64,000 nucleotides of DNA from DASWIP01 sp036397635 (GTDB lineage: Bacteria > Actinomycetota > AC-67). Below, one piece after another: positions 48,876 to 56,737 of the stretch. Under the pieces are notes generated by a model that saw nothing but the letters and a program-made list of their open reading frames with translations, was not told the origin of the DNA and ran no database searches. A program made the translations under genes and the position numbers. The stretch covers positions 35,035-99,034 of the forward strand of contig DASWIP010000012.1 of NCBI GenBank assembly GCA_036397635.1, read 5' to 3'. Position 1 is the first letter of the stretch, and each line of letters starts with the position of its first letter.

Positions 48876-49298
48876 CTATGCGAGTTGGATGACCGCGTCG
48901 CCCTTCGAGACGTTGGTGCCCTCCGGCGATTCCGCCTCGAACTCGATGCGGACCTTGCCGTCGTCGAGCTTCTCGGCCACACGGCCCTTGACGGTGACGG
49001 TCGCACCCTCGTCGGGCACGACAACCGGGGACGTGAAGCGGTTCCGGACACGCACGACCGCGCCGGGATCGCCGCACCAGTCTGTGAGGTACTGCCCGAT
49101 GCGCGCCATCGTGTGCATGCCGGTCGCGATGGTGTCGGGCAAGCCGACCGAGGTGGCGAAGCCGGGGCTCCAGTGGATCGGGTTGAAGTCACCGCTCGCG
49201 CCCGCGTACATCACCAGGTTCACGCGCTCGACCTTGTAGGACCAGGGCTTGAGGTCCTCGCCCTCGGCGACGTCGCCGTAGCTGATCTTGGCAGTCAT
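48876..49298 (-). CDS. MaoC/HadB-like (3R)-hydroxyacyl dehydratase subunit
   Basis: The 140-residue hot-dog protein has the catalytic pair of R-hydratases, D37 and H42, in SGDFNPIHWSP. In mycobacteria HadB pairs with HadA or HadC to dehydrate hydroxyacyl-ACP in the FAS-II cycle. Here it lies 1 base after the hadA-like gene and after a FabG-like reductase, so the three may catalyse consecutive steps of acyl elongation or breakdown. Position between rpmG and tRNA-Trp matches the mycobacterial had locus. Confidence 0.85.
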   Translation of the reverse strand: MTAKISYGDVAEGEDLKPWSYKVERVNLVMYAGASGDFNPIHWSPGFATSVGLPDTIATGMHTMARIGQYLTDWCGDPGAVVRVRNRFTSPVVVPDEGATVTVKGRVAEKLDDGKVRIEFEAESPEGTNVSKGDAVIQLA

Positions 49299-49299
49299 C

Positions 49300-49755
49300 T
49301 CAGGCCCCCTCGGCGGTTCCGCGGGACACGACGGTCGAGCGCGCCGTCGCGACGGGCTCGCCGGCCTCGGTCTCGATCGACGCCTCGATCACCATGAACT
49401 CATTGCGCCCGCGCGCGGTGATGTCGGCGATCCGCGGCTTGCCGACCAGGCGCATCCCCGGAACGACCGGCCGGTGAAGCTCGTACTCCTGCTCGCCGTG
49501 AACGACCATCGCGTAGTTCAGACCCAGCTCTGGGTCACCGATGATCTGCGGGCTGTACCGGAAGTTCGTCACGGTCAGAAAGGTCGGTGGCGCGATAACG
49601 TCCGCGTATCCCGCCGCCTTCGCGGCATCCTCGTCGTGATAGACCGGGTTCATGTCACCGATGGCGTTCGCGAACTCCTTGATCTTCTCGCGTCCGACCT
49701 CGTAGGGGATCGAGGGCGGGTACTCCCGCCCGATGAAGGATCTGTTCAGCGCCAT
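49300..49755 (-). CDS. HadA-like dehydratase subunit (FAS1-like dehydratase domain)
   Basis: The 151-residue product starts MALNRSFIGREYPPSIPYEV and has GDMNPVYHDEDAAKAAGYAD and the VIAPPTFLTVTNFRY segment typical of the HadA/HadC N-terminal hot-dog family. It probably forms a heterodimer with the HadB-like protein encoded next; HadA-type subunits shape the substrate channel and are not catalytic. It follows the FabG-like gene by 3 bases. Confidence 0.85.
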   Translation of the reverse strand: MALNRSFIGREYPPSIPYEVGREKIKEFANAIGDMNPVYHDEDAAKAAGYADVIAPPTFLTVTNFRYSPQIIGDPELGLNYAMVVHGEQEYELHRPVVPGMRLVGKPRIADITARGRNEFMVIEASIETEAGEPVATARSTVVSRGTAEGA

Positions 49756-49758
49756 GGG

Positions 49759-50565
49759 CTAGCCTCCCAGCTGTCCGCCGGTGACCGGGATCGTCACGCC
49801 CGACACGAAGTCGGAGTCGGGCGAGACCAGGAAGAGGTGCACGTTCGCGATGTCCTCGGGCCGCCCGTAGCGGCCCAGCGCGATCATCATCAACGCCATC
49901 CGCCGCTGCTGCTCGGGGATACCGAGTTCGGCGCCGGATTCCTTGGATGCGGTGAGGCGCGTCTCGACGAAGCCCGGCGCGACGCAGTTGACGTTGATCC
50001 AGAACGGACCGAGCTCGCGCGCCAGCGTCTTGGTCATCGCGATGAGCCCGCCCTTCGCGGCCGTGTAATTGGCCTGCCCCGCGTTGCCGGTCAATGCGGC
50101 CACGGATGAAGTGAAGGTGATCTTGCGGTGGTGGGCAGGCTGGCCGTCGGCCGTCTTCTCTTGCTTCGCTTGCTCGCGCATGTAAGGCATCGCGGCGTAG
50201 GTCACGTTGTATGCGCCGTACAGGTTCACCTTGAGCACGAAGTCGAACAGGTCCGGCCCCATATTGTGGAACATCTTGTCCCGGGTGATCCCAGCGTTGT
50301 TCACGACGATGTCGAGGGTCCCGAATTCGTCCACCGCGGCCTTAGCGAGCGCGTGCGCTGCGTCGAGCTGGGTGATGTCGCCGGCGAAGGAGATAGCCCG
50401 GCCCCCGTTCTTCACCACCTCGTCGGCGGTCTCCTGAGCCGGCTCGGGATCGATGTCGGCGATGACGACCGCGGCGCCCTCCTCGGCGAGACGCAGCGCG
50501 GTCGCACGGCCGATCCCGCGTCCCGAGCCTGTGATGATGGCGACCCTGTCGTCGAGACGACCCAC
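49759..50565 (-). CDS. Short-chain dehydrogenase, FabG-like 3-oxoacyl reductase
   Basis: The 268-residue protein has the NAD(P) motif GSGRGIGRA at 13-21, NNAG near 92-95, a catalytic Ser in TFTSSVAALTG and the YTAAK tyrosine-lysine pair. The C-terminal FLVSPDSDFVSGVTIPVTGG is typical of FabG-like enzymes. The start is GTG at 50565 after GGGAGG. It is first in a three-gene run with hadA-like and hadB-like genes, which points to hydroxyacyl substrates. Mycobacteria have no reductase at this place. Confidence 0.87.
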   Translation of the reverse strand: MGRLDDRVAIITGSGRGIGRATALRLAEEGAAVVIADIDPEPAQETADEVVKNGGRAISFAGDITQLDAAHALAKAAVDEFGTLDIVVNNAGITRDKMFHNMGPDLFDFVLKVNLYGAYNVTYAAMPYMREQAKQEKTADGQPAHHRKITFTSSVAALTGNAGQANYTAAKGGLIAMTKTLARELGPFWINVNCVAPGFVETRLTASKESGAELGIPEQQRRMALMMIALGRYGRPEDIANVHLFLVSPDSDFVSGVTIPVTGGQLGG

Positions 50566-50611
50566 GACGAACCTCCCGTGTCGGTAGGGATAGGTAGACG
50601 AACGGCCGTAC

Positions 50612-50639
50612 GTTACCGACGGGTAACCGGGGACGTCAA
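50612..50639 (-). promoter_or_regulatory. Candidate promoter/operator of the FabG-had cassette
   Basis: On the minus strand a -35-like TTGACG (50634-50639) is followed by an inverted repeat GGTTAC-type: GTTACC-GACG-GGTAAC at 50612-50627. A wider repeat GTCGGTA / TACCGAC (50580-50586 and 50614-50620) overlaps it. The -10 region is weak (TAACGT near 50610). It could be a repressor site, or a hairpin ending rpmG transcription 23 bases after its stop. Confidence 0.35.
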
Positions 50640-50649
50640 AGCGAGCGCG

Positions 50650-50814
50650 TTAGCGCGTCTCTTTATGCACCGTGTGCTTGCCGCACCAGCGGCAGAACTT
50701 CCGCAGCTCGATGCGGTCGCGGTCGTTGACCTTGTTCTTCTTGGTCTGGTAGTTCCGGCGTTTGCACTCCTCGCACGCGAGGGTGACGCCGGGACGCTTG
50801 TCGCTCTTGGCCAC
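50650..50814 (-). CDS. rpmG: 50S ribosomal protein L33 (zinc-binding)
   Basis: The 54-residue product begins at GTG 50814 (MAKSDKRPGVTLACEECKRR after initiation) and ends with FCRWCGKHTVHKETR. Cysteines C14, C17, C41 and C44 are the zinc-ribbon ligands. AGGAG lies 6 bases upstream. It sits just after tRNA-Met and tRNA-Thr and before the FabG-had genes, in the conserved actinobacterial order. Confidence 0.96.
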   Translation of the reverse strand: MAKSDKRPGVTLACEECKRRNYQTKKNKVNDRDRIELRKFCRWCGKHTVHKETR

Positions 50815-50881
50815 TGGAGACTCCTGATCGGAACGCGAGCCGAAAGTATACCGGCCCTCAGGCGAGGGCGGGACCGTCAGT

Positions 50882-50956
50882 TGGTAGCGGGGGGCGGGAT
50901 CGAACCGCCGACACTGCGATTATGAGCCGCATGCTCTACCACTGAGCTACCCCGCC
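50882..50956 (-). tRNA. trnM: tRNA-Met, elongator type (anticodon CAT)
   Basis: The cloverleaf has acceptor GGCGGGG / CCCCGCT (with a G-U first pair), anticodon stem TGCGG / TCGCA with loop CTCATAA, T-stem GGCGG / CCGCC and an encoded CCA. It lacks the initiator features (unpaired first position, three G-C pairs in the anticodon stem). A lysidine-modified tRNA-Ile also has CAT and cannot be fully excluded. Confidence 0.92.
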
Positions 50957-50985
50957 GAGCCGGGAACCGAGTCTATCGGCCCGGG

Positions 50986-51061
50986 TGGAGCTGGTGATGG
51001 GACTTGAACCCATGACCTCGGCTTTACCAAAGCCGTGCTCTGCCGCCTGAGCTACTCCAGC
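50986..51061 (-). tRNA. trnT: tRNA-Thr (anticodon GGT)
   Basis: The cloverleaf has acceptor GCTGGAG / CACCAGC with one A-A mismatch, anticodon stem CGGCT / AGCCG with loop TTGGTAA, T-arm ATGGG-TTCAAGT-CCCAT and an encoded CCA. A good -10 box TAGAAT lies upstream on the minus strand at 51073-51078. It is 29 bases before tRNA-Met. Confidence 0.93.
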
Positions 51062-51099
51062 GTGGACGGGGGATTCTAGCAAGCGGAACGACGCCGGCT

Positions 51100-52188
51100 T
51101 CACGATCCGCGGAACGCCAGGGGCGGTCTCAGCCCCGCGGTCCCCACCGCGAGCACCTTCAGCGACCCGAGTCCGGCCGGGTCGATCAGCATCGAGGTTT
51201 CACCGCGCTGGTTCCAGGCCGATACGGCCTCGCGCCAACGGCCGGCGCGCTCGAGCTCGGCCTGGCGCGCGCGCACCTTCTGCACCATCGCGCGATAGCC
51301 CAGGGCGCCGAGGGCCTCCCGTTGGGTGACCGGACCCCAGGCGGTGAGGTGCGCTGCTCGCGCAGCATCGGCGAGGGCGTCGAGATCCACCGGTCCGGTG
51401 ATATCGGAGCCACCCGGATCGGCCAGCAGGTCGGTGACCAGCCGCTGGCCGCGATAGCCGCGCACGGGACCCGGATCCTCGCCGGCGACGAAGCCGTAAT
51501 CCAGAACGATGAGGTAGCCGCGCGCGAGGATGCGGGCGAGCGCGGTGGCGGTCGCGCGCGCGGCGGGCGAGGACGGCTGCTCGAGCCCTGGCTGCAGCGG
51601 CGCACCGATCGCATCGAGGGCATCCGGCGACGCATCGGCGACCGTCTCCACCAGGCGTCCCTCGCGCTCGTCGACGAACACCTCGAGGACGCGATCGCCA
51701 TCCCGGCGCACGCGGTGGAACGGCAGGTTGTCGAACAGCTCGTTCGCGAGCACCACGCCGGTGACCGGCTCCGGCGCTGCCTCATCGATCGTCGCCGCCG
51801 CGACGAGGTCGCGCGCGCCGATCGCGCCGCGCGCGACCGGGCTCTGCTCGAGGCAGACGTAGCGCAGATCCGGCGCCCACTCCGTCCCGCGTGCGGCTTC
51901 GATGATCTGCGACGCGAGCGTCCCATCGCCCGCCCCCGCCTCGACCACAGTGAACGGTGAGGGGCGACCGAGGGCCTCCCATGCGTCCGCGAGCTGCACG
52001 GCGAGCAAGGATCCGAAGACCGGCGAGACGTGTGGGCTGGTGACGAAGTGCTCGGTCTCCCCAACGGGCGCACCGGCGAAGAATCCATCCGCGGGGTCAT
52101 AAAGCGCTGCGTGCATGTACGCGGCGAAGGTGATCGGCCCGCGCGCGCGGATCTGCTCGATCAGGCGGTCGCGCAGACGCTCGCTCAT
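51100..52188 (-). CDS. MidA/NDUFAF7-family SAM-dependent methyltransferase
   Basis: The 362-residue protein has the family markers ITFAAYMHAALYDPADGFFA near the N-terminus, HFVTSPHVSPVFGSLLAVQL, and the SAM-binding VVEAGAGDGTLASQII. The C-terminal part holds LIVLDYGF and GYRGQRLV. In mitochondria the homologue methylates an arginine of complex I subunit NDUFS2; the bacterial target is unclear. It lies upstream of tRNA-Thr, with no tight coupling to neighbours. Confidence 0.85.
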   Translation of the reverse strand: MSERLRDRLIEQIRARGPITFAAYMHAALYDPADGFFAGAPVGETEHFVTSPHVSPVFGSLLAVQLADAWEALGRPSPFTVVEAGAGDGTLASQIIEAARGTEWAPDLRYVCLEQSPVARGAIGARDLVAAATIDEAAPEPVTGVVLANELFDNLPFHRVRRDGDRVLEVFVDEREGRLVETVADASPDALDAIGAPLQPGLEQPSSPAARATATALARILARGYLIVLDYGFVAGEDPGPVRGYRGQRLVTDLLADPGGSDITGPVDLDALADAARAAHLTAWGPVTQREALGALGYRAMVQKVRARQAELERAGRWREAVSAWNQRGETSMLIDPAGLGSLKVLAVGTAGLRPPLAFRGS

Positions 52189-52216
52189 GCCGGACGCCGA
52201 CGCGTGACCGATCCGT

Positions 52217-52687
52217 CTACGCCAAGATGCTCGGGAAGGGGAAGCCTTGGTGCGCGAGCGCGTTGCGGTAGATCTCGGTGATCGTCCAGGCGTCCTCGAT
52301 GGTGAGGATCTCGTCGTTGTCGCCGAGGATCACCATGCCCTTGTCGATCACGAACACGATCACGGCCGGCTCGGGCGAGTCCTCGCGCACGTACAGCGTG
52401 TGGGTCGAGTTCGGCGGCTCGTACACGTAGTCGCCGGGGCCGGCTTCCCAGTCGTACTCCTTGTAGCCCCACGTCCCGGTGAGCGTGTACCCGTGTACGT
52501 CGCCGAAGTGGCGGTGCTTCGGCAGCACCACGCCGGGCGCCAGGCGGGTCATCAAGGTGTAGGTGCCCGAACCTTCCCCGACGCGGAGGACCTTCAACTC
52601 GATCCCTTCCCATACGAGCCCCCACGGGATCTGCTCGCTGCTCGCGACGTTGGATGCTGGGTTCACGAGGATCTGTCCTGCGGACAT
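52217..52687 (-). CDS. Cupin protein, 2,4'-dihydroxyacetophenone dioxygenase-like
   Basis: The 156-residue protein has a single cupin barrel with candidate metal ligands H58, H60 and H65 (PKHRHFGDVHG) and H96 (NSTHTLYV), and the acidic YKEYDWEAGPGDYVYEPPNS strand-turn. The pattern fits the 2,4'-dihydroxyacetophenone dioxygenase / ChrR-like group. The start ATG at 52687 has GAGGAG 6 bases upstream. It is divergent from a ThDP-dependent enzyme gene, with 162 bases between them; a shared pathway is possible but unproven. Confidence 0.75.
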   Translation of the reverse strand: MSAGQILVNPASNVASSEQIPWGLVWEGIELKVLRVGEGSGTYTLMTRLAPGVVLPKHRHFGDVHGYTLTGTWGYKEYDWEAGPGDYVYEPPNSTHTLYVREDSPEPAVIVFVIDKGMVILGDNDEILTIEDAWTITEIYRNALAHQGFPFPSILA

Positions 52688-52849
52688 AGCTGTCTCCTCT
52701 CGAGGGTGCTCGGGCAAGCGTAGCGAGAGCCGCGTCCCGGAGGCCACTTTCGAACCGTTGACCTCGGCGGCTCCACGAGTCCACACCCCGGGTGGTGCTG
52801 CTCGACCCGCGCGCGCGAAGATGAGCGCATCCATGACGGGGAGGTCGCG

Positions 52850-54553
52850 ATGAGCTCGAACGAGACGCTGCTCGGCGGCGGGGCCGGCGAGTACAAGCGG
52901 ATGCCCGCGCACCACGGCGGCGTCGCGATCGCCGAGGTCCTCCGCGACGCCGGGGTTCGCACGCTGTTCTGTCTGCCCGGAGGACACGTCGGCGCGGTCG
53001 TGAACGGATGCGACCAGCTCGGCATCCGCGTGATCACCACCCGGCACGAGAGCGCGGCCGTGCACATGGCGGAGGCATGGGCGCGCGCGACCGGCGAGAC
53101 CGGCATCGCCGCCGTCACCGCCGGACCGGGCTTCACCAACGCCGTGACCGGCATCGCGAACGCGCAGGCGACGGGGATCCCCGTCGTCGTGCTGGGCGGC
53201 CGCACGCCGCTTCCCTTGCGAGGCAAAGGCGCCGTGCAGGACGTCGATCAAGAGACCGTCGCACGCGCGGTCAGCAAGTGGACGCGCGCGGTCCTGGACC
53301 CCGCCGAGATCCCGCGCTCGGTTCGCGAAGCGTTGGCCGTCGCGCGAGCAGCGCGCTGCGGCTCCGCCTACCTGGATCTGCCGACCGACGTGCTCACCGC
53401 CGATGCCCCGGCGGGGGGCGGAGCGCCGCCGCCACGCGCCCGCGCATACGCGGACGCCGGCGCGGTGGCCGAAGCGTGCGAGCTGCTCGCGCGCGCGGAA
53501 CGGCCCGTCGTGATCGCCGGCGGGGGCGCGTTCTGGTCGGGCGCCGGCGAGGCCTTGCGCGCCTTCGCCGACGCGACCTCGATCCCGGTGACCACGACCA
53601 GCCACGCGCGCGGGCTGTTGCCCGACTCGCATCCCGGATGCCTAGGGGGGCTGATCCACGGCGGCGTCGGCGTTGCGCTGGCCGACGTGGTGCTGATCGT
53701 CGGCAGCCGGTTCAACGGGAACCTGATGTTCGGGCGCGCACCGCTGTGGCGCGACGATCACCGCATCATCGCGATCGACGCCGACCCGGCGGGCTTCGCC
53801 CTCAACCGCGCGCCGGACCTCGCGCTGCTCGGCGATGCGTCGGTCGTGCTCGAGCAGCTCGCAAGAGCCTGGGCCGGCGAGCCGAAGAAATCCTGGCTGG
53901 AGGAAGCGAAGGGATACGCCGAGGCGAGTCTGGCGCACTGGTCGGCCGAGGCCGATGCCGACGCGACCGGCGTGCACCCGGGGGCTCTCGCGCGTGAGGT
54001 GTGCGCCTGGACCGCCGAGCAAGGGCCCGGCTCGACGATCGTGATCGACGGCGGTGACATCCTGGGCTGGGGCCTGTCGTTCACGCGCTGCGAGCAGCCG
54101 GGGTCGCTGATGTTCACCTCCGACGCGCTCGGCACGCTCGGCGTCGGCGTGCCGTACGCGGTCGCCGCGCCGCTCGCCCGGCCAGACGGCCCGACGGTCG
54201 CGCTGATCGGCGACGGCGCGTTCGGGTTCTCGGCCATGGAGATCGAGACTGCCGCGCGCAGCGGCACCGCCCCCATCATTGTGGTGTCGAACAACGGCTC
54301 ATGGGGCGACGTCCGCTACGAGGAAGGCGAGTGGTTCGGCCGCACCGTCGGCACCGACCTGACGCGCGCGCGCCACGACCAGCTCTGCATCGCCCTCGGA
54401 GGCCACGGCGAGCGCGTCGAGCACCGGCAGGACCTGCGGCCGGCGCTCGAGCGAGCGCGCGCGTCAGGCGTCGTCAGCGTGATCGACGTGCTGACCGATC
54501 CGGACCGGCCCAACGAGATCCTGCGCAACATGGGCGCCCTGAACCTGCAGTAG
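52850..54553 (+). CDS. Thiamine-diphosphate-dependent enzyme (acetolactate synthase-like fold)
   Basis: The 567-residue protein has three domains: ThDP Pyr domain with the catalytic glutamate E67 in TTRHESAAVHMAEAWAR, a central domain (about 200-340), and a C-terminal PP domain with the cofactor motif GDGAFGFSAMEIETAARSGT and its following asparagines. I see no clear acetolactate synthase regulatory partner (ilvN) next to it, so it may be a decarboxylase or a ligase for another 2-oxoacid or acyl-CoA. The start ATG at 52850 follows GGGAGG. Confidence 0.85.
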   Translation: MSSNETLLGGGAGEYKRMPAHHGGVAIAEVLRDAGVRTLFCLPGGHVGAVVNGCDQLGIRVITTRHESAAVHMAEAWARATGETGIAAVTAGPGFTNAVTGIANAQATGIPVVVLGGRTPLPLRGKGAVQDVDQETVARAVSKWTRAVLDPAEIPRSVREALAVARAARCGSAYLDLPTDVLTADAPAGGGAPPPRARAYADAGAVAEACELLARAERPVVIAGGGAFWSGAGEALRAFADATSIPVTTTSHARGLLPDSHPGCLGGLIHGGVGVALADVVLIVGSRFNGNLMFGRAPLWRDDHRIIAIDADPAGFALNRAPDLALLGDASVVLEQLARAWAGEPKKSWLEEAKGYAEASLAHWSAEADADATGVHPGALAREVCAWTAEQGPGSTIVIDGGDILGWGLSFTRCEQPGSLMFTSDALGTLGVGVPYAVAAPLARPDGPTVALIGDGAFGFSAMEIETAARSGTAPIIVVSNNGSWGDVRYEEGEWFGRTVGTDLTRARHDQLCIALGGHGERVEHRQDLRPALERARASGVVSVIDVLTDPDRPNEILRNMGALNLQ

Positions 54554-54598
54554 CACGCGGGCGAGGCGCTAGAGTAGACGAGTCGAGAAGGAGGACCC

Positions 54599-54676
54599 GT
54601 GGGCAAAGGCCGCGACAAGCCGAAGAAGGAAGCGAAGAAGCCGAAAAAGGACAAGGACAAGAAGAAAGGCAAGTAG
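54599..54676 (+). CDS. 25-residue lysine-rich peptide
   Basis: A GTG start at 54599 sits 5 bases after a near-perfect GAAGGAGG and opens a 25-codon frame, VGKGRDKPKKEAKKPKKDKD and KKKGK, with 13 lysines and no hydrophobic core. A strong terminator follows 14 bases after the stop. The combination of ribosome-binding site, stop and terminator supports a true small gene, co-transcribed with the ThDP enzyme gene. Possible roles include nucleic-acid binding; I know no function. Confidence 0.65.
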   Translation: MGKGRDKPKKEAKKPKKDKDKKKGK

Positions 54677-54690
54677 CTTCCTCCTCTAAG

Positions 54691-54720
54691 CGCCCGGTGC
54701 GAGTGTCAGCGCACCGGGCG
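54691..54720 (+). terminator. Intrinsic terminator after the lysine-rich peptide gene
   Basis: A perfect 11-bp stem CGCCCGGTGCG / CGCACCGGGCG with an 8-base loop is followed by TTCGACTTTCC. It closes the ThDP-enzyme transcript and insulates the sulfur cassette beyond it. The 136 bases from here to the next start hold no other feature I can support. Confidence 0.85.
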
Positions 54721-54856
54721 TTCGACTTTCCTACCCCCTTCCCTCGGCGCGTCCCCGGCGGGGGGCCGGTCCCTTTGGGTCCCCTCCGAGCGGGACCGGA
54801 TGGCCCTCACGGGTCCCCGCATCACCCGCCTACCGTGGAACGCGGAGGGCTGAGCC

Positions 54857-55315
54857 ATGGTGATGCAGCAGACTGAAACGCAGCAAGCCCCGGTCACGAC
54901 CGAGGAACCTACGCTGTCGATCGTCCTGTTCTCGGGAACCGATGACAAGCTGACGGCAGCCGCGGTGATGGCGGTGGGTGCGGCCGCGATGGGCCGCCCG
55001 GTGAACGTCTTCCTGCAGTACTGGGCACTGGAGGCCTTCGTCGCCGACGTGGTCAAGACCGACCATGGCACGGCCCCGGAGGCCGGGAACGAGGGCAGCC
55101 GACGCTTCCGGGAGGCCGCCTCGAGCGGCAAGACCCAGCATTGGAGCGAGCTGCTCGCGCAGGCGAAGGATGTCGGCGATGTCGCCATCCACGCGTGCGC
55201 GCTCTCGATGGACACGTTCGGACTGAGGCAGGAAGACCTCGACCCCATGGTCGACGGCGTCCAAGGCGTCGCCGCGTTCATGCTCGATGCCACGGGGCCG
55301 ATCGTCTTCATCTGA
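54857..55315 (+). CDS. DsrE/DsrF-like sulfur-carrier family protein
   Basis: The 152-residue protein fits the DsrE-like group, with LSIVLFSGTDDKLTAAAVMA near the N-terminus, VFLQYWALEAF, and the conserved cysteine C114 in AIHACALSMDTFGLRQEDLD. Such proteins move persulfide sulfur between partners such as TusA and the oxidising enzymes. The start ATG at 54857 follows GGAGG by 8 bases. It is first in a run with tusA-like and SQR-like genes. Confidence 0.8.
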   Translation: MVMQQTETQQAPVTTEEPTLSIVLFSGTDDKLTAAAVMAVGAAAMGRPVNVFLQYWALEAFVADVVKTDHGTAPEAGNEGSRRFREAASSGKTQHWSELLAQAKDVGDVAIHACALSMDTFGLRQEDLDPMVDGVQGVAAFMLDATGPIVFI

Positions 55316-55327
55316 AGGAGGAGAGCT

Positions 55328-55567
55328 GTGGAAGCGATCCAGATCGACCGTTCGATCGACGCGCGCGGGATGCCGTGCCCGGGTCCGCTGATGAGCTTGA
55401 TCGGTGCGATCCGTGAAGCAGAGGTGGGCACCGTGATCTCGGTGCTGTCCAGCGACGAGGGCTCGAAGACCGACATCCCGGCCTGGGTGACCAAAGCCCG
55501 GCATGAGATGGTCGCGGTCGAACCCGTCGACGGCGCCGAGAGCTTCATCGTCAGGAAGGTGCATTAG
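55328..55567 (+). CDS. TusA-family sulfurtransferase
   Basis: The 79-residue product has the TusA signature DARGMPCPGPLM with the sulfur-carrying cysteine C17 in CPGP. TusA proteins shuttle sulfur for tRNA thiolation or sulfur oxidation. Starting at GTG 55328 behind GGAGGAGAG, it lies 12 bases after the DsrE-like gene and 2 bases before the SQR-like gene, so sulfur oxidation or detoxification is the likely context. Confidence 0.9.
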   Translation: MEAIQIDRSIDARGMPCPGPLMSLIGAIREAEVGTVISVLSSDEGSKTDIPAWVTKARHEMVAVEPVDGAESFIVRKVH

Positions 55568-55569
55568 TC

Positions 55570-56733
55570 ATGCCGGCCCGGATCGTGATCCTCGGCGGCG
55601 GGGTGGGCGGCACGCTCGCCGCCAATCTGCTCTCGAAGGAACTGCGACGCGAGGCACACATCAGCGTCGTCGATCCCACCGGCATGCACGTCTACCAGCC
55701 GGGATTCCTGTACGTGGCGCTCGGTGAGGCGAACGGCCGGTGGCTCAGCCGCGATGAGCGGACGCTGTTGCGCCGCGACGTCGACCTGATCATCGACGGC
55801 GCCGCCGGGATCGATCCGGCCTCGCAGGTGGTCCGGCTCGCGCGCGGCGGCGAGGTTCCGTACGACTATCTGATCGTCGCAACGGGCGCGCGCCTGGTGC
55901 CCGAGGAGATCCCCGGGCTCGTCGAAGGCTCGGAGACCTTCTACTCGTTCGATGGCGCGGTCAGGCTGCGCGAGGCCCTCCGTCGCTTCCGCGGCGGGCG
56001 CATCCTCGTCGGCGTCGCCGGCATCCCGTACAAGTGCCCGCCCGCCCCGGTCGAGTTCGTTCTGATGCTCGAGCGATACCTCAGGAAGAACGACATCCGC
56101 GAGCGCAGCGAAGTGCGGCTGCTGTCGCCGCTGAACCGGGCGTTCACGATCGAGTCGGCCTCCAAGCTGGTGGAGCCGATCATGGCGTCCCGCGGCATCG
56201 GCCTCGACACGTTCTTCAACATCGAGTCGGTGGATCCGGGCGCGCATGCGGTCTCATCGCTGGAGGGCGAGAAGATGGACTACGACCTGTTGGTCGCCGT
56301 GCCGCCCCACCGGGGTCAGTCCGTGATCGAGGAGTCCGGGCTGGACGAGAGCCACGGGTGGATCCCCACGGATCGTCACACGCTGCAGCACGAGCAACAC
56401 GAGAGGATCTTCGCGATCGGGGATGCGACGAACCTGCCGATATCGAAAAGCGGCTCGACGGCGCACTTCGAGGCTCCCGTGGTCGCGTCGCGGATCGCAT
56501 CCATGGTTCGAGGCACGGAGCCGCGCGCGGGGTACCGAGGGAAGGTCATGTGCTTCCTGGAGACAGGCGGCGGTCGAGCAACGGTCCTCCGCTTCGACTA
56601 TCAGGCCCCGCCCACCCCGCCACGGCCGTCCCGCCGCTGGCACGCTGCGAAATGGTTGTTCAACCGCTTGTACTGGAACGTGGTGCCGCAGGGGCGCGTC
56701 CCCGAGCGAGCCGTCAAGATCGAGGAGGGATGA
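55570..56733 (+). CDS. Sulfide:quinone oxidoreductase-like flavoprotein
   Basis: The 387-residue protein has an N-terminal FAD motif (IVILGGGVGGTLAANLLS), the DYLIVATGA strand, and two cysteines in the places expected for the redox-active pair of sulfide:quinone oxidoreductases: C156 in GIPYKCPPAP and C328 in KVMCFLETG. The C-terminal end (WLFNRLYWNVVPQGR) is amphipathic and could sit on the membrane. It would oxidise sulfide to polysulfide and pass electrons to quinone. Neighbouring DsrE-like and TusA-like genes support a sulfide role. Confidence 0.85.
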   Translation: MPARIVILGGGVGGTLAANLLSKELRREAHISVVDPTGMHVYQPGFLYVALGEANGRWLSRDERTLLRRDVDLIIDGAAGIDPASQVVRLARGGEVPYDYLIVATGARLVPEEIPGLVEGSETFYSFDGAVRLREALRRFRGGRILVGVAGIPYKCPPAPVEFVLMLERYLRKNDIRERSEVRLLSPLNRAFTIESASKLVEPIMASRGIGLDTFFNIESVDPGAHAVSSLEGEKMDYDLLVAVPPHRGQSVIEESGLDESHGWIPTDRHTLQHEQHERIFAIGDATNLPISKSGSTAHFEAPVVASRIASMVRGTEPRAGYRGKVMCFLETGGGRATVLRFDYQAPPTPPRPSRRWHAAKWLFNRLYWNVVPQGRVPERAVKIEEG

Positions 56734-56737
56734 TCGA

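Noticed and set aside
50882..50956. Initiator tRNA-Met
   Set aside because: The acceptor stem is paired at its first position and the anticodon stem lacks the three G-C pairs of initiators.
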